Notes: generated from the sequence alone by a model not told the origin. Positions 1-5,645 are shown, counted from the first letter of the stretch. The stretch: 5,961 nt of DNA from Acidobacteriota bacterium (GCA_019239815.1 JAFAZL010000774.1:1-5961); one strand, 5' to 3'. A program made the numbers and translations.

Positions 1-1185
1 TACGACGCGCGCGCGCTTTGAGATCTGCTCGCCGAGCATTGCGTACGCGTTCGTCCCGATCATCGAGACGCGTTCAGCCTTGCGTTGAGCGGTATAGATC
101 GGCTGAGAAGTGGTCTCCGGAACCGGAGCCTTCGGGGCGGCCGGCGCAATCTCCGCCGTGTTCGAGGAGGCCGCTGCAGCCATCGTTGCTTCCGGCCTTT
201 CCATTGGTCGATGAAATTCAATCGAGATCGGCGATGGCGGGCGAGTCGTGCTTTCGGTAGTAGTTGGCGGGGCCGAAACAGCAGGGCGCGGCGACGGAGG
301 TATCGGGGTTTTGGCCGGCGAGGCGGAGGTCGAGCCCGCAGGCCCGAGTGCTGGTGCCGCCGCGCTCTTGGTTTCGCCACCGCCCAACTTGCGATGATTT
401 GCGTGCTTCAGCCGGTAGAGTCGTTCGTCGGCAACGCGAATCAGCTCATCGGCTTGCTCGCCATCGAGTGGGAACGTTGCAACGCCATGATCCATGCTTA
501 CCGCGATGCTCAACGGCAGGTCCTGTAGCGTCTCGCTAAAAACCGCTTCGATACGTCGGCTGAGCGCAAGCGCCTGATCTGCGTCGGTTTGCGGCAGGAG
601 CACTGCGAACTCGTCGCCCCCAATGCGAAACGCGGAATCCGAAGTACGCAAGGCTTTCTTCAAAGTCGTTGCAGCGGCGCGCAATACTTCGTCGCCGCTC
701 GGGTGGCCGTGTTTGTCGTTCACTTCTTTGAAGCGATGCAAATCCAACATCACCAGGCCAAGCGGCAATCCATACCGCCGCGCACGGTTCAATTCTTTTT
801 CGAAGCCTTCACTGAAGAGCCGCCGGTTGTACAAACCAGTAAGCGGATCCGTAACCGCGTTGACCTGCAAAACCTTCAATTCGTCATATTCCAGGACGAT
901 CGGCACGCGAAACAGCCCGGCCGAGGTGAGCACGTCCATCAGGGCGGTTTTGAGCGCGACTTGCCGGCCCATGTGGTCGGTCAACTCGCGCCGGCGGGTC
1001 ATCGTCTCGTCCCAGAGTTGGACACACTGGCTCTCGCGCAGATCCAGATGGGTGATCGCGCGAATGTACCGCTGCAAAAATTGTCCCCGTGCAACTGTGT
1101 CCAGGCCGTCCAGTGTTTCGGCTAGGAGTTCGAGGTACGAGTCCTCGATTGGCAAACGGGTGGGGGCGCCGCCAAGGTTGGGCAT
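1..1185 (-). CDS. Diguanylate cyclase (GGDEF) with long linker and start of a C-terminal PilZ domain; 3' end cut by window edge
   Basis: Makes cyclic di-GMP from two GTP, probably in the cytoplasm, since no membrane segment or signal peptide is visible. 395 residues are readable without a stop. Residues 1-105 are a mostly helical region I do not recognise. The GGDEF domain spans about 108-265: DPLTGLYNRR at 113-122, metal-ligand Asp148, Asn155 and Asp165 at guanine-binding positions, and RIGGDEF at 187-193. RTSD at 180-183 sits five residues before GGDEF, the canonical I-site for product inhibition. The second acid of the usual DxD is His150. Residues 268-362 are a Pro/Ala/Ser/Thr-rich linker. 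RKAER at 368-372 fits the RxxxR motif that opens PilZ domains, but the (D/N)xSxxG motif would lie beyond the edge. The start is the first ATG after an in-frame TAG directly upstream (1188-1186); the ribosome binding site is weak. GGDEF call is firm; PilZ is inferred. Confidence 0.93.
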   Translation of the reverse strand, partial: MPNLGGAPTRLPIEDSYLELLAETLDGLDTVARGQFLQRYIRAITHLDLRESQCVQLWDETMTRRRELTDHMGRQVALKTALMDVLTSAGLFRVPIVLEYDELKVLQVNAVTDPLTGLYNRRLFSEGFEKELNRARRYGLPLGLVMLDLHRFKEVNDKHGHPSGDEVLRAAATTLKKALRTSDSAFRIGGDEFAVLLPQTDADQALALSRRIEAVFSETLQDLPLSIAVSMDHGVATFPLDGEQADELIRVADERLYRLKHANHRKLGGGETKSAAAPALGPAGSTSASPAKTPIPPSPRPAVSAPPTTTESTTRPPSPISIEFHRPMERPEATMAAAASSNTAEIAPAAPKAPVPETTSQPIYTAQRKAERVSMIGTNAYAMLGEQISKRARVV

Positions 1186-1255
1186 CTAGGTATACACCTA
1201 ACTTTGCCTGTCCCCGCGGGGGTTGGGGATGTAAGCAATTCGCTTGTACAACGGG

Positions 1256-1271
1256 AGCAACTGAGAGTCCA
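1256..1271 (-). promoter_or_regulatory. Candidate sigma-54 (-24/-12) promoter of the diguanylate cyclase gene
   Basis: Read on the minus strand it is TGGACTCTCAGTTGCT. The invariant GG and GC are exactly 10 bases apart, the -12 part TTGCT matches consensus fully, and the -24 part keeps TGG but not the following CACG. The predicted start of transcription is near 1245, giving a leader of about 60 nt. An NtrC-type activator is encoded 2 kb away. Found by eye; a match of this quality could arise by chance. Confidence 0.5.
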
Positions 1272-1317
1272 TCCGTATTTCGGCTGACTATATATCGTAC
1301 TGGAAGGAATAGCCATC

Positions 1318-1353
1318 CTAAGCCCTATAGTCTGCTGATATAATTAGGCTTAG
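1318..1353. repeat. Inverted repeat (7 bp arms) enclosing an extended -10 sequence
   Basis: CTAAGCC (1318-1324) and GGCTTAG (1347-1353) are perfect complements around a 22-base loop, and TATA at both sides of the loop can extend the stem imperfectly. On the plus strand the loop holds TGATATAAT (1336-1344), a perfect extended -10 with no recognisable -35. A plus-strand transcript from near 1350 would run antisense to the 3' end of the PilZ gene. The heptamer AATAGCC also flanks the repeat directly (1308-1314 and 1360-1366). Confidence 0.45.
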
Positions 1354-1414
1354 CGGACCAATAGCCTGTGGGAAAATCGTTGGATAAATCCCTACCTGGC
1401 TTCCCCAAACTGGA

Positions 1415-1440
1415 ATTCCGACCAAAACATGGTCAGGAAT
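1415..1440. repeat. Hairpin just downstream of the first PilZ gene
   Basis: ATTCCGACCA (1415-1424) pairs with TGGTCAGGAAT (1430-1440): ten pairs with one bulged base and a five-base loop. It begins 10 bases after the minus-strand PilZ stop codon, where a transcript end is expected. No T-tract follows on either strand, so it is not a classical intrinsic terminator; it may instead mark or protect a 3' end. Confidence 0.45.
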
Positions 1441-1449
1441 GGCATAAAT

Positions 1450-1800
1450 TTACTCAAGCGGCCGGACGAATTCCAGTCCAAATAGCCTCGTGTCGCCAAC
1501 TACCTCTTGACGGAGCACTTTGGCAGAAATCGGTGGCGTTTCGTTTGGAACCAGGCTCGACGATGTTGCCGAGGGAGCCGGTACCGTCAGCTGCACGAGC
1601 TGGTTCTCGCGAAGTAGGTGGGCGGACGTGATACAGGCGCCATACGAGCTGATATTGAGCGTCTTGGTCAGCTCGATGAACTCAACCCCAGACGGATCAG
1701 CAGCCCGCAAAAACACGGGCACTTGCAACCGGATCCGCGGGGACCGACGTTGCTGGCTATACTCCAATTGCTGACCATCCTTGGTATGCTGCGGTCTCAT
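1450..1800 (-). CDS. Single-domain PilZ protein (predicted c-di-GMP receptor)
   Basis: A 116-residue soluble protein made of little more than one PilZ domain, the c-di-GMP-binding beta-barrel. Both ligand motifs are intact: RRSPR at 18-22 (RxxxR) and NISSYG at 49-54 (NxSxxG). The C-terminal FGLEF resembles the final barrel strand, and a Ser/Pro-rich loop lies around residues 75-92. Such one-domain proteins normally act as adaptors that change a partner's activity when c-di-GMP is bound; the partner cannot be read from the sequence. The ATG at 1800 has no Shine-Dalgarno; a TTG at codon 12 has AAGGA ten bases upstream and would still leave both motifs intact, so the start is uncertain. It is transcribed divergently from the kinase and shares strand with the diguanylate cyclase 264 bp further on. 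Confidence 0.9.
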   Translation of the reverse strand: MRPQHTKDGQQLEYSQQRRSPRIRLQVPVFLRAADPSGVEFIELTKTLNISSYGACITSAHLLRENQLVQLTVPAPSATSSSLVPNETPPISAKVLRQEVVGDTRLFGLEFVRPLE

Positions 1801-1850
1801 GGGGACGTTTCGACAGTACTACCGACCTAGTACGAATCAGGCAAAAAACG

Positions 1851-1866
1851 AGCAGATTTACTGCCA
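1851..1866 (-). promoter_or_regulatory. Candidate sigma-54 (-24/-12) promoter of the first PilZ gene
   Basis: The minus strand reads TGGCAGTAAATCTGCT. GG and GC are separated by exactly 10 bases, the -24 part begins TGGCA as in consensus, and the -12 part CTGCT differs from TTGCW at one base. Transcription would start near 1840, giving a leader of about 40 nt. The site is also a small dyad (GCAG-N5-CTGC, 1852-1864), so an operator is an alternative reading. Dyads centred at 1901 and 1992, about 60 and 150 bases upstream of the predicted start, lie where enhancer sites of sigma-54 activators are usually found. Confidence 0.5.
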
Positions 1867-1894
1867 CAAAATCGACCGTTTTGCTTGCCACTAA

Positions 1895-1907
1895 GTATTT
1901 AGAATAC
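1895..1907. repeat. Short dyad GTATT-TAG-AATAC, possible activator site
   Basis: Perfect 5 bp arms around three bases in the divergent region. It lies about 60 bases upstream of the predicted start of the first PilZ transcript and about 190 bases before the kinase start codon. The function is inferred only from position. Confidence 0.35.
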
Positions 1908-1985
1908 ATAATCTTACGGACAGTTCCAATCTTCTTCCACTCAATATCCTCGATACACTCGCAACGGACAGCACCGACTTTTCCG

Positions 1986-1999
1986 CATTTGTGCAAATG
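1986..1999. repeat. Dyad CATTTG-TG-CAAATG, possible operator or enhancer site
   Basis: Perfect 6 bp arms with a 2-base centre, typical of a dimeric regulator site. It overlaps TGGCACG (1998-2004), a perfect -24 half of a plus-strand sigma-54 promoter; however the matching -12 position reads TACCA and lacks the invariant G. A TTGACA hexamer follows at 2014. Confidence 0.4.
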
Positions 2000-2013
2000 G
2001 CACGTATTTACCA

Positions 2014-2043
2014 TTGACAGTCTGAGAAGCGCTTTGCGACCAT
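2014..2043 (+). promoter_or_regulatory. Weak candidate sigma-70 promoter for the kinase-regulator pair
   Basis: TTGACA at 2014-2019 is a perfect -35. The best -10 at 18 bases is GACCAT (2038-2043), which matches TATAAT at only three positions. Listed because it is the only -35 consensus in the divergent region pointing toward the kinase gene. Confidence 0.25.
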
Positions 2044-2057
2044 TGCAACTCATCGCG

Positions 2058-2075
2058 AGGGAAAAAATTTTCCCT
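2058..2075. repeat. Inverted repeat AGGGAAAA-AA-TTTTCCCT in the kinase leader
   Basis: Perfect 8 bp arms with a 2-base centre, ending 22 bases before the kinase ATG. The two-base centre favours a DNA operator over an RNA hairpin, although slippage within the A/T run could give a workable loop. Its position suits repression or autoregulation of the kinase-regulator pair. A terminator is unlikely because no T-tract follows on the plus strand. Confidence 0.5.
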
Positions 2076-2097
2076 TGCCTAGTTTAGCCGACTTTCT

Positions 2098-3333
2098 ATG
2101 GGTGGACGAAGCCAACTAACTGCGATCTCCGAGCCGCGCTCGTCGAGCTCTGCGGACATTCCCTTGTCGCACGTCGTTCGGCTTCTTGACACGGTCGACC
2201 GCTCTCTTTTGGTTTCCGAAAGAAGCGGCAGAATCGTATTGGCTAACGCCCGCGCGAGAAAATGTCTGGATTCGGTCGGGCTTGCCGACTACGCCCGGTT
2301 GAACCTATTTACCGATATTTTGCAGGCAGATGCCAAGAGAATTTTTTCGGCGATTGAAGCTGGTGAGCAAGAAATGAAGCTCGACCTGCAACGCGGCGAG
2401 AAACGCACGAAAGCAAGTGTGCAATGGCTCGCGGATCCCGATTGGCTGCTGATCGAGTTCGAACTGCCTGCCGAAGCGCAAACCGCGCCCGATCCCGCGA
2501 CGCAAATCACCGTGCAGGAATTATTGCAGGAACGCGAGATCACGTATCGCAATCTGCTTGCGGCGTATTTGAAGTTGCAGGAAGTGAACCGCCAGAAGAC
2601 CGTCTTCCTCGCGTCGGCCGCGCACGAACTAAAGACCCCGCTCGCTGTCATCAAGGGCTACTACGATCTACTGCTCGCCGGTTCTCTGGGGCGCTTGTCC
2701 GAAAAGCAACGCGACATCCTCGAAGAATCAAAGGAAAGCTGCGAACGTCTGGTGCGGCTGGTTTCAATGTTCCTGAATTATTCCGCGCTCGAGAGCGGCA
2801 AACTGGTTCTGCAACTTCGTGAGAACGACCTTCGCGATTGTCTCGATGAGCTTTCAAAGCGTTGGCAGGAGGCATTCCAGCGCAAGGGCGTTCGGCTGGA
2901 CGCAACATACGATCCCTCGATTCCGAATTTTCGCTTCGACTATCAGAAAGTTCAACAGGCGGCTGCGAATCTACTCGATAACGCGTTGAAGCACACCCCC
3001 GCCGGTGGATGCGTCACGCTGCGCGCTACGCCGCATTTCTGGGAGCGGCGCGTTTCCGAAGCCCTTCCTCCGCAGGAGCGCCGCCGTTTCCGTCTACCAC
3101 GCCCGAACAGTGTGGAAGTCTCGGTGAAAGACACGGGCCCAGGCATTTCGCCCGAACATCATCAGGAAATCTTCGAAGATTTCGTCCGTGTTGATCGAAA
3201 TACGACCGGCATGGGCCTCGGCCTCGCGATCGCAAAACGCCTGGTCCAGGCGCATCGCGGCAAGATTTGGGTCGAGAGCGAAACTCACGACGGGAGCAAG
3301 TTCACGTTTTTGTTACCGATGGACCAGAGCTAG
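2098..3333 (+). CDS. Cytoplasmic PAS-domain sensor histidine kinase
   Basis: Autophosphorylates on a histidine and should pass the phosphate to the regulator encoded next. At 411 residues with no hydrophobic segment it is a soluble kinase. Residues about 25-125 look like a PAS domain (RSGRIVLANARARKCL at 42-57). A helical, probably coiled-coil linker spans about 137-168. The HisKA H-box is AAHELKTPL with phospho-acceptor His176. The ATPase domain has its N box NLLDNALKH (291-299), G1 DTGPGI (345-350), F box around Phe359-Phe362 and G2 GMGLGLAIAK (371-380). A basic, proline-containing stretch of about 25 residues (311-337) is inserted between the N box and G1. The ATG at 2098 is the first after an in-frame TAG (2080-2082) and lacks a Shine-Dalgarno. 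The signal sensed is unknown; ligand choice cannot be read from the PAS sequence. Confidence 0.95.
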   Translation: MGGRSQLTAISEPRSSSSADIPLSHVVRLLDTVDRSLLVSERSGRIVLANARARKCLDSVGLADYARLNLFTDILQADAKRIFSAIEAGEQEMKLDLQRGEKRTKASVQWLADPDWLLIEFELPAEAQTAPDPATQITVQELLQEREITYRNLLAAYLKLQEVNRQKTVFLASAAHELKTPLAVIKGYYDLLLAGSLGRLSEKQRDILEESKESCERLVRLVSMFLNYSALESGKLVLQLRENDLRDCLDELSKRWQEAFQRKGVRLDATYDPSIPNFRFDYQKVQQAAANLLDNALKHTPAGGCVTLRATPHFWERRVSEALPPQERRRFRLPRPNSVEVSVKDTGPGISPEHHQEIFEDFVRVDRNTTGMGLGLAIAKRLVQAHRGKIWVESETHDGSKFTFLLPMDQS

Positions 3334-3380
3334 ACGAATTTAGTTGTATCGCTTCATGTGCCCAGGCGGCAGCAGATTTA

Positions 3381-3390
3381 AGGGAGAGAG
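3381..3390 (+). promoter_or_regulatory. Ribosome binding site fixing the response regulator start
   Basis: AGGGAGAGAG lies just before the ATG at 3393, with its GGGAG core (3382-3386) six bases away. It rules out the longer in-frame start at 3267, which would overlap the kinase gene and add 42 residues unlike any receiver domain ahead of the canonical beginning MAVKEKILVVDDE. Confidence 0.75.
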
Positions 3391-3392
3391 AA

Positions 3393-4853
3393 ATGGCGGT
3401 TAAAGAGAAGATTCTCGTAGTCGACGACGAACCGAGTATTCGTAAATATCTGCAGACCTTGCTAGAGGTCGACGGATTCGAAGTCGAAACCGTCGGCTCC
3501 GGCAAAGAGGCGCTGGCGAAGATCAGCGATGGCGATCGGCCCGATTTCATTATTATCGACGTGCTCATGCCCGAGATGAACGGACTCGACACGCTGCGCG
3601 AGCTTCTCCACCTCGATCGCAGCCTCAACATCATCATGTTGAGCTGTTCCAACGAAGTCGGCACCGTTGTGGAAGCAATTCGCATCGGCGCGCACGACTA
3701 CCTCACCAAGCCGTTCGAAAAGAGCGACCTCGACGCGGCGATGCTCAAGTCGCGCCAGAAGAAGCATCTCGCGCAGGAAAATCAAGCTCTGAGAGATTAT
3801 TGCGATCAGGTCACTGAGGATCTCAGTTTCCTGGCCGCCAGCCCGCAGATGGTTCGCATCCGTCAGCAGATCCTGCAGATTGCTCCTGTCGATGTGCCGG
3901 TCTTTATTTGCGGTGAGAGTGGTGTCGGAAAAGAGGTTGTTGCGCGCATGATTCACCTGCGCTCCAAGCGCCGTAACCAGGCTTTCATCAAGGTCAACTG
4001 CGCCGCTCTTCCCGGCGAACTTCTCGAATCCGAACTCTTCGGTTTCGAACAAGGCGCCTTCACCGGTGCCCACCGCGCGAAGCCGGGAAAATTCGAACTC
4101 GCCAATAAAGGCACGATCTTCCTAGACGAAATCGCGGAGATGAGCACGCATCTTCAGGCGAAGCTGCTCCACGTGTTGCAAGATCATCAGTACTCGCGTC
4201 TCGGCGGACGCCATATGGTCGACACAGACGTCCGCGTGCTCGCCGCGACCAACGTCGATGTGCAGGAGGCGATGAAGTCAGGTCGCTTCCGTGAAGATCT
4301 CTACTATCGTCTCAACGTTCTCTCGATTCTCGTTCCACCGCTGCGAGAGCGTGCCACAGAAATTCCTCTGTTGTTCCGGCACTTCCTCGATAAGTACAGC
4401 GAGAAATTCGGCAAGGGGCCGATGACGCCCTCGAAGCATTTGCTCGACGCCGCTGCGAACTATCCGTGGCCCGGCAACCTTCGCGAGCTCGAAAACTTCG
4501 TCAAGCGCTACGTTATTCTCGAGGATGACGAAGGCAGCCTCCGGGAATTGGTCGAGATGTCATCCGCCCGGCAGCGCACCTCGCCACGCCAGGAAGTTTC
4601 CGTTCCGCGCGAGCAGGGACTCAAGGCGCTCGTGCGCGGCCTGAAAGACGAAGCCGAAATGGAAGCGATTGCCGACGCGCTGGAAAAGACGCGTTGGTGC
4701 CGCAAAGACGCCGCCAAGATGCTCGGCATTAGCTATAAGGCCTTGTTGTACAAGATGCGGCAGTTTAATCTGGATACGCCTCGAACGCGGCGTTCCTCCG
4801 CTCAGGCTGCGGCTGAAGAACCGGCCCCGGTCGGCGCGGTTCGCGGCGAATAG
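3393..4853 (+). CDS. NtrC-family sigma-54-dependent response regulator
   Basis: Phosphorylation-controlled activator of sigma-54 RNA polymerase, 486 residues. The receiver domain (about 4-120) has the acidic pair Asp11/Asp12, phospho-acceptor Asp56, Ser84 and Lys106. A helical linker (about 120-142) leads to the AAA+ domain: Walker A GESGVGKE (174-181), the sigma-54-contacting loop GAFTGA (221-226), Walker B IFLDEI (242-247), FREDLYYRLNV (299-309) with the arginine-finger region, and the sensor II motif PWPGNLREL (357-365). A Fis-type helix-turn-helix follows at about 420-460 (DAAKMLGISYKALLYKMRQF at 438-457). The last 26 residues are a charged, Ala-rich tail. All catalytic and sigma-54-contact motifs are intact, so it should be an active ATPase. 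It starts 59 bases after the kinase stop on the same strand, so the two are probably cotranscribed partners. Its targets are not stated by the sequence; nearby -24/-12-like sites are candidates. Confidence 0.97.
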   Translation: MAVKEKILVVDDEPSIRKYLQTLLEVDGFEVETVGSGKEALAKISDGDRPDFIIIDVLMPEMNGLDTLRELLHLDRSLNIIMLSCSNEVGTVVEAIRIGAHDYLTKPFEKSDLDAAMLKSRQKKHLAQENQALRDYCDQVTEDLSFLAASPQMVRIRQQILQIAPVDVPVFICGESGVGKEVVARMIHLRSKRRNQAFIKVNCAALPGELLESELFGFEQGAFTGAHRAKPGKFELANKGTIFLDEIAEMSTHLQAKLLHVLQDHQYSRLGGRHMVDTDVRVLAATNVDVQEAMKSGRFREDLYYRLNVLSILVPPLRERATEIPLLFRHFLDKYSEKFGKGPMTPSKHLLDAAANYPWPGNLRELENFVKRYVILEDDEGSLRELVEMSSARQRTSPRQEVSVPREQGLKALVRGLKDEAEMEAIADALEKTRWCRKDAAKMLGISYKALLYKMRQFNLDTPRTRRSSAQAAAEEPAPVGAVRGE

Positions 4854-4913
4854 CCGCAAGCTAGCACAGCGTTTCGACCGTTTTTTCGCGGAATCCCCGC
4901 CCGCCCTAAACCC

Positions 4914-4963
4914 TGGGTCTCTAGGATTTTGCCGCCGCCCCTGCCCGTGCGGAATAAGACCCA
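4914..4963. repeat. Long-range inverted repeat after the response regulator gene
   Basis: TGGGTCT (4914-4920) is complementary to AGACCCA (4957-4963) around 36 bases, within which CCGC and GCGG can form an inner stem. It could fold as a branched or extended hairpin in the mRNA 3' region of the kinase-regulator transcript. No T-tract follows. Confidence 0.35.
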
Positions 4964-5081
4964 CTGTGCCAAGTTTTCGATGGCGTGAAGCGATTGTTTC
5001 TTGTATTGTCACGCAAATCGGAAATGTGAATTACCGGTGAATGCTTTGACGTGATTTCAGGCGAAATGCGTCTGGGTCTAC

Positions 5082-5099
5082 GAACGAAGTTGCTCGTTC
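5082..5099. repeat. Hairpin GAACGA-N6-TCGTTC
   Basis: Perfect 6 bp stem with a six-base loop, about 150 bases upstream of the second PilZ gene. Could be a leader hairpin or a regulator site; nothing in the sequence decides between these. Confidence 0.35.
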
Positions 5100-5151
5100 A
5101 TCGGTTGTGCCCAGTCGTCACAGCGAGCTTGGGATAGCGTATCGGCGTGTT

Positions 5152-5175
5152 CGAATTCGGTTCGATTCGAATTCG
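5152..5175. repeat. Two identical 8 bp palindromes (CGAATTCG) 16 bp apart
   Basis: CGAATTCG occurs at 5152-5159 and 5168-5175, each self-complementary and each preceded by TT, so a 10-mer TTCGAATTCG is directly repeated with a 16 bp period (about 1.5 helical turns). The copies can also pair with each other as one stem. They lie about 70-95 bases upstream of the second PilZ start codon, a suitable place for a regulator site. Confidence 0.45.
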
Positions 5176-5233
5176 TCGCTACTAAACTTTTGGGAAAGGG
5201 GCGCGGTCGCTTTAGCGTGGCCGCGGGCGGAGT

Positions 5234-5238
5234 GGAGG
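5234..5238 (+). promoter_or_regulatory. Ribosome binding site fixing the second PilZ start
   Basis: GGAGG lies 9 bases before the ATG at 5248. The in-frame ATG at 5239 directly abuts the GGAGG with no spacer and is therefore unlikely to be used. The far-upstream ATG at 5107 would add residues with no domain and translate through the twin palindromes. Confidence 0.75.
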
Positions 5239-5247
5239 ATGAGTATA

Positions 5248-5586
5248 ATGACCGAACGTCGTACCGCACGACGTTATGACCTGTCGCTGCCGGTAATCAT
5301 TCGTGTCCCGGCAGAGCGCCTGCCCGACTCTCAAAAAGGCAAGACCCGCGATGTCTCCACGCGTGGCTTGTATTTTGTCCTCGATCAGGATCTGGAAGCC
5401 GGCTCCGAACTGGATATCACGATGACTCTGCCTGCTGAGATCACTCACGGCGGCGAAGTTTTCGTCCGCGCGCTAGGTAAAGTCGTCCGCGTCGAACGCC
5501 GCATGGAAGACGGCAGCGCACGGCTTGGTGTAGCAGCTGTGATCGAACGATACGATATCATTCGTGGCGAAAACGGTCGGGTCTGA
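5248..5586 (+). CDS. Single-domain PilZ protein (second predicted c-di-GMP receptor)
   Basis: A 112-residue soluble protein consisting of one PilZ domain. The motifs are complete: RTARR at residues 5-9 (RxxxR) within MTERRTARRYDL, and DVSTRG at 35-40 (DxSxxG). The following strands (GSELDITMTLP and FVRALGKVVRVERR) suit the PilZ barrel, so binding of c-di-GMP is expected. It differs from the first PilZ protein in the (D/N)xSxxG residue choice and in lacking the Ser/Pro-rich loop, so the two look like distant paralogues rather than a recent duplication. It lies 394 bp after the regulator gene on the same strand and has a good Shine-Dalgarno; the distance suggests its own promoter, but none was convincing. 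The output partner is unknown. Confidence 0.93.
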   Translation: MTERRTARRYDLSLPVIIRVPAERLPDSQKGKTRDVSTRGLYFVLDQDLEAGSELDITMTLPAEITHGGEVFVRALGKVVRVERRMEDGSARLGVAAVIERYDIIRGENGRV

Positions 5587-5645
5587 GTTCTTCGAACCTT
5601 TCACGGCATAGTCACCCGCGGGCGGCTTGGCTCCCAAAAAACACG

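Larger units (their letters stand above)
4854..5247. other. 394 bp intergenic region with several inverted repeats
   Basis: No convincing gene on either strand; frames crossing it have no recognisable domain. It holds a GCGGC/GCCGC stem around the regulator stop codon (4843-4857), a T6 run at 4881-4886 too far away to make an obvious terminator, a long-range stem at 4914-4963, a hairpin at 5082-5099 and twin palindromes at 5152-5175. I checked every plus-strand GG for a GC ten bases later and found no sigma-54 promoter for the following PilZ gene. TTGACG (5046-5051) has no matching -10. Confidence 0.6.

Noticed and set aside
85..1125. Several plus-strand open frames of 80-190 codons (for example 623-1189 and 85-528)
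   Set aside because: They lie opposite the GGDEF gene, which has full motifs in the minus frame; their Arg/Ser-rich translations match no family.
1840..1853. Plus-strand GG-N10-GC in the divergent region as a kinase promoter
   Set aside because: Lacks T before both GG and GC and has a -12 of GAGCA; it would give a leader of over 230 nt.
1757..2053. 98-codon minus-strand frame across the divergent region
   Set aside because: Overlaps the PilZ start, covers several promoter-like dyads, and has no recognisable domain.
3267..3392. Longer start for the response regulator at 3267
   Set aside because: It would overlap the kinase gene and add 42 residues before a canonical receiver start, while ATG 3393 has a good Shine-Dalgarno.
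3462..4073. 203-codon minus-strand frame opposite the response regulator
   Set aside because: Antisense shadow of a gene with intact receiver and AAA+ motifs; its translation has no recognisable domain.
4854..5247. c-di-GMP riboswitch (GEMM type) before the second PilZ gene
   Set aside because: CACGCAAA near 5010 recalls part of the motif, but the rest of the conserved core and the tetraloop/receptor layout are not visible.
5244..5249. TATAAT at the second PilZ start codon
   Set aside because: It overlaps the ATG itself and has no -35; a chance product of the GTATAATG start context.
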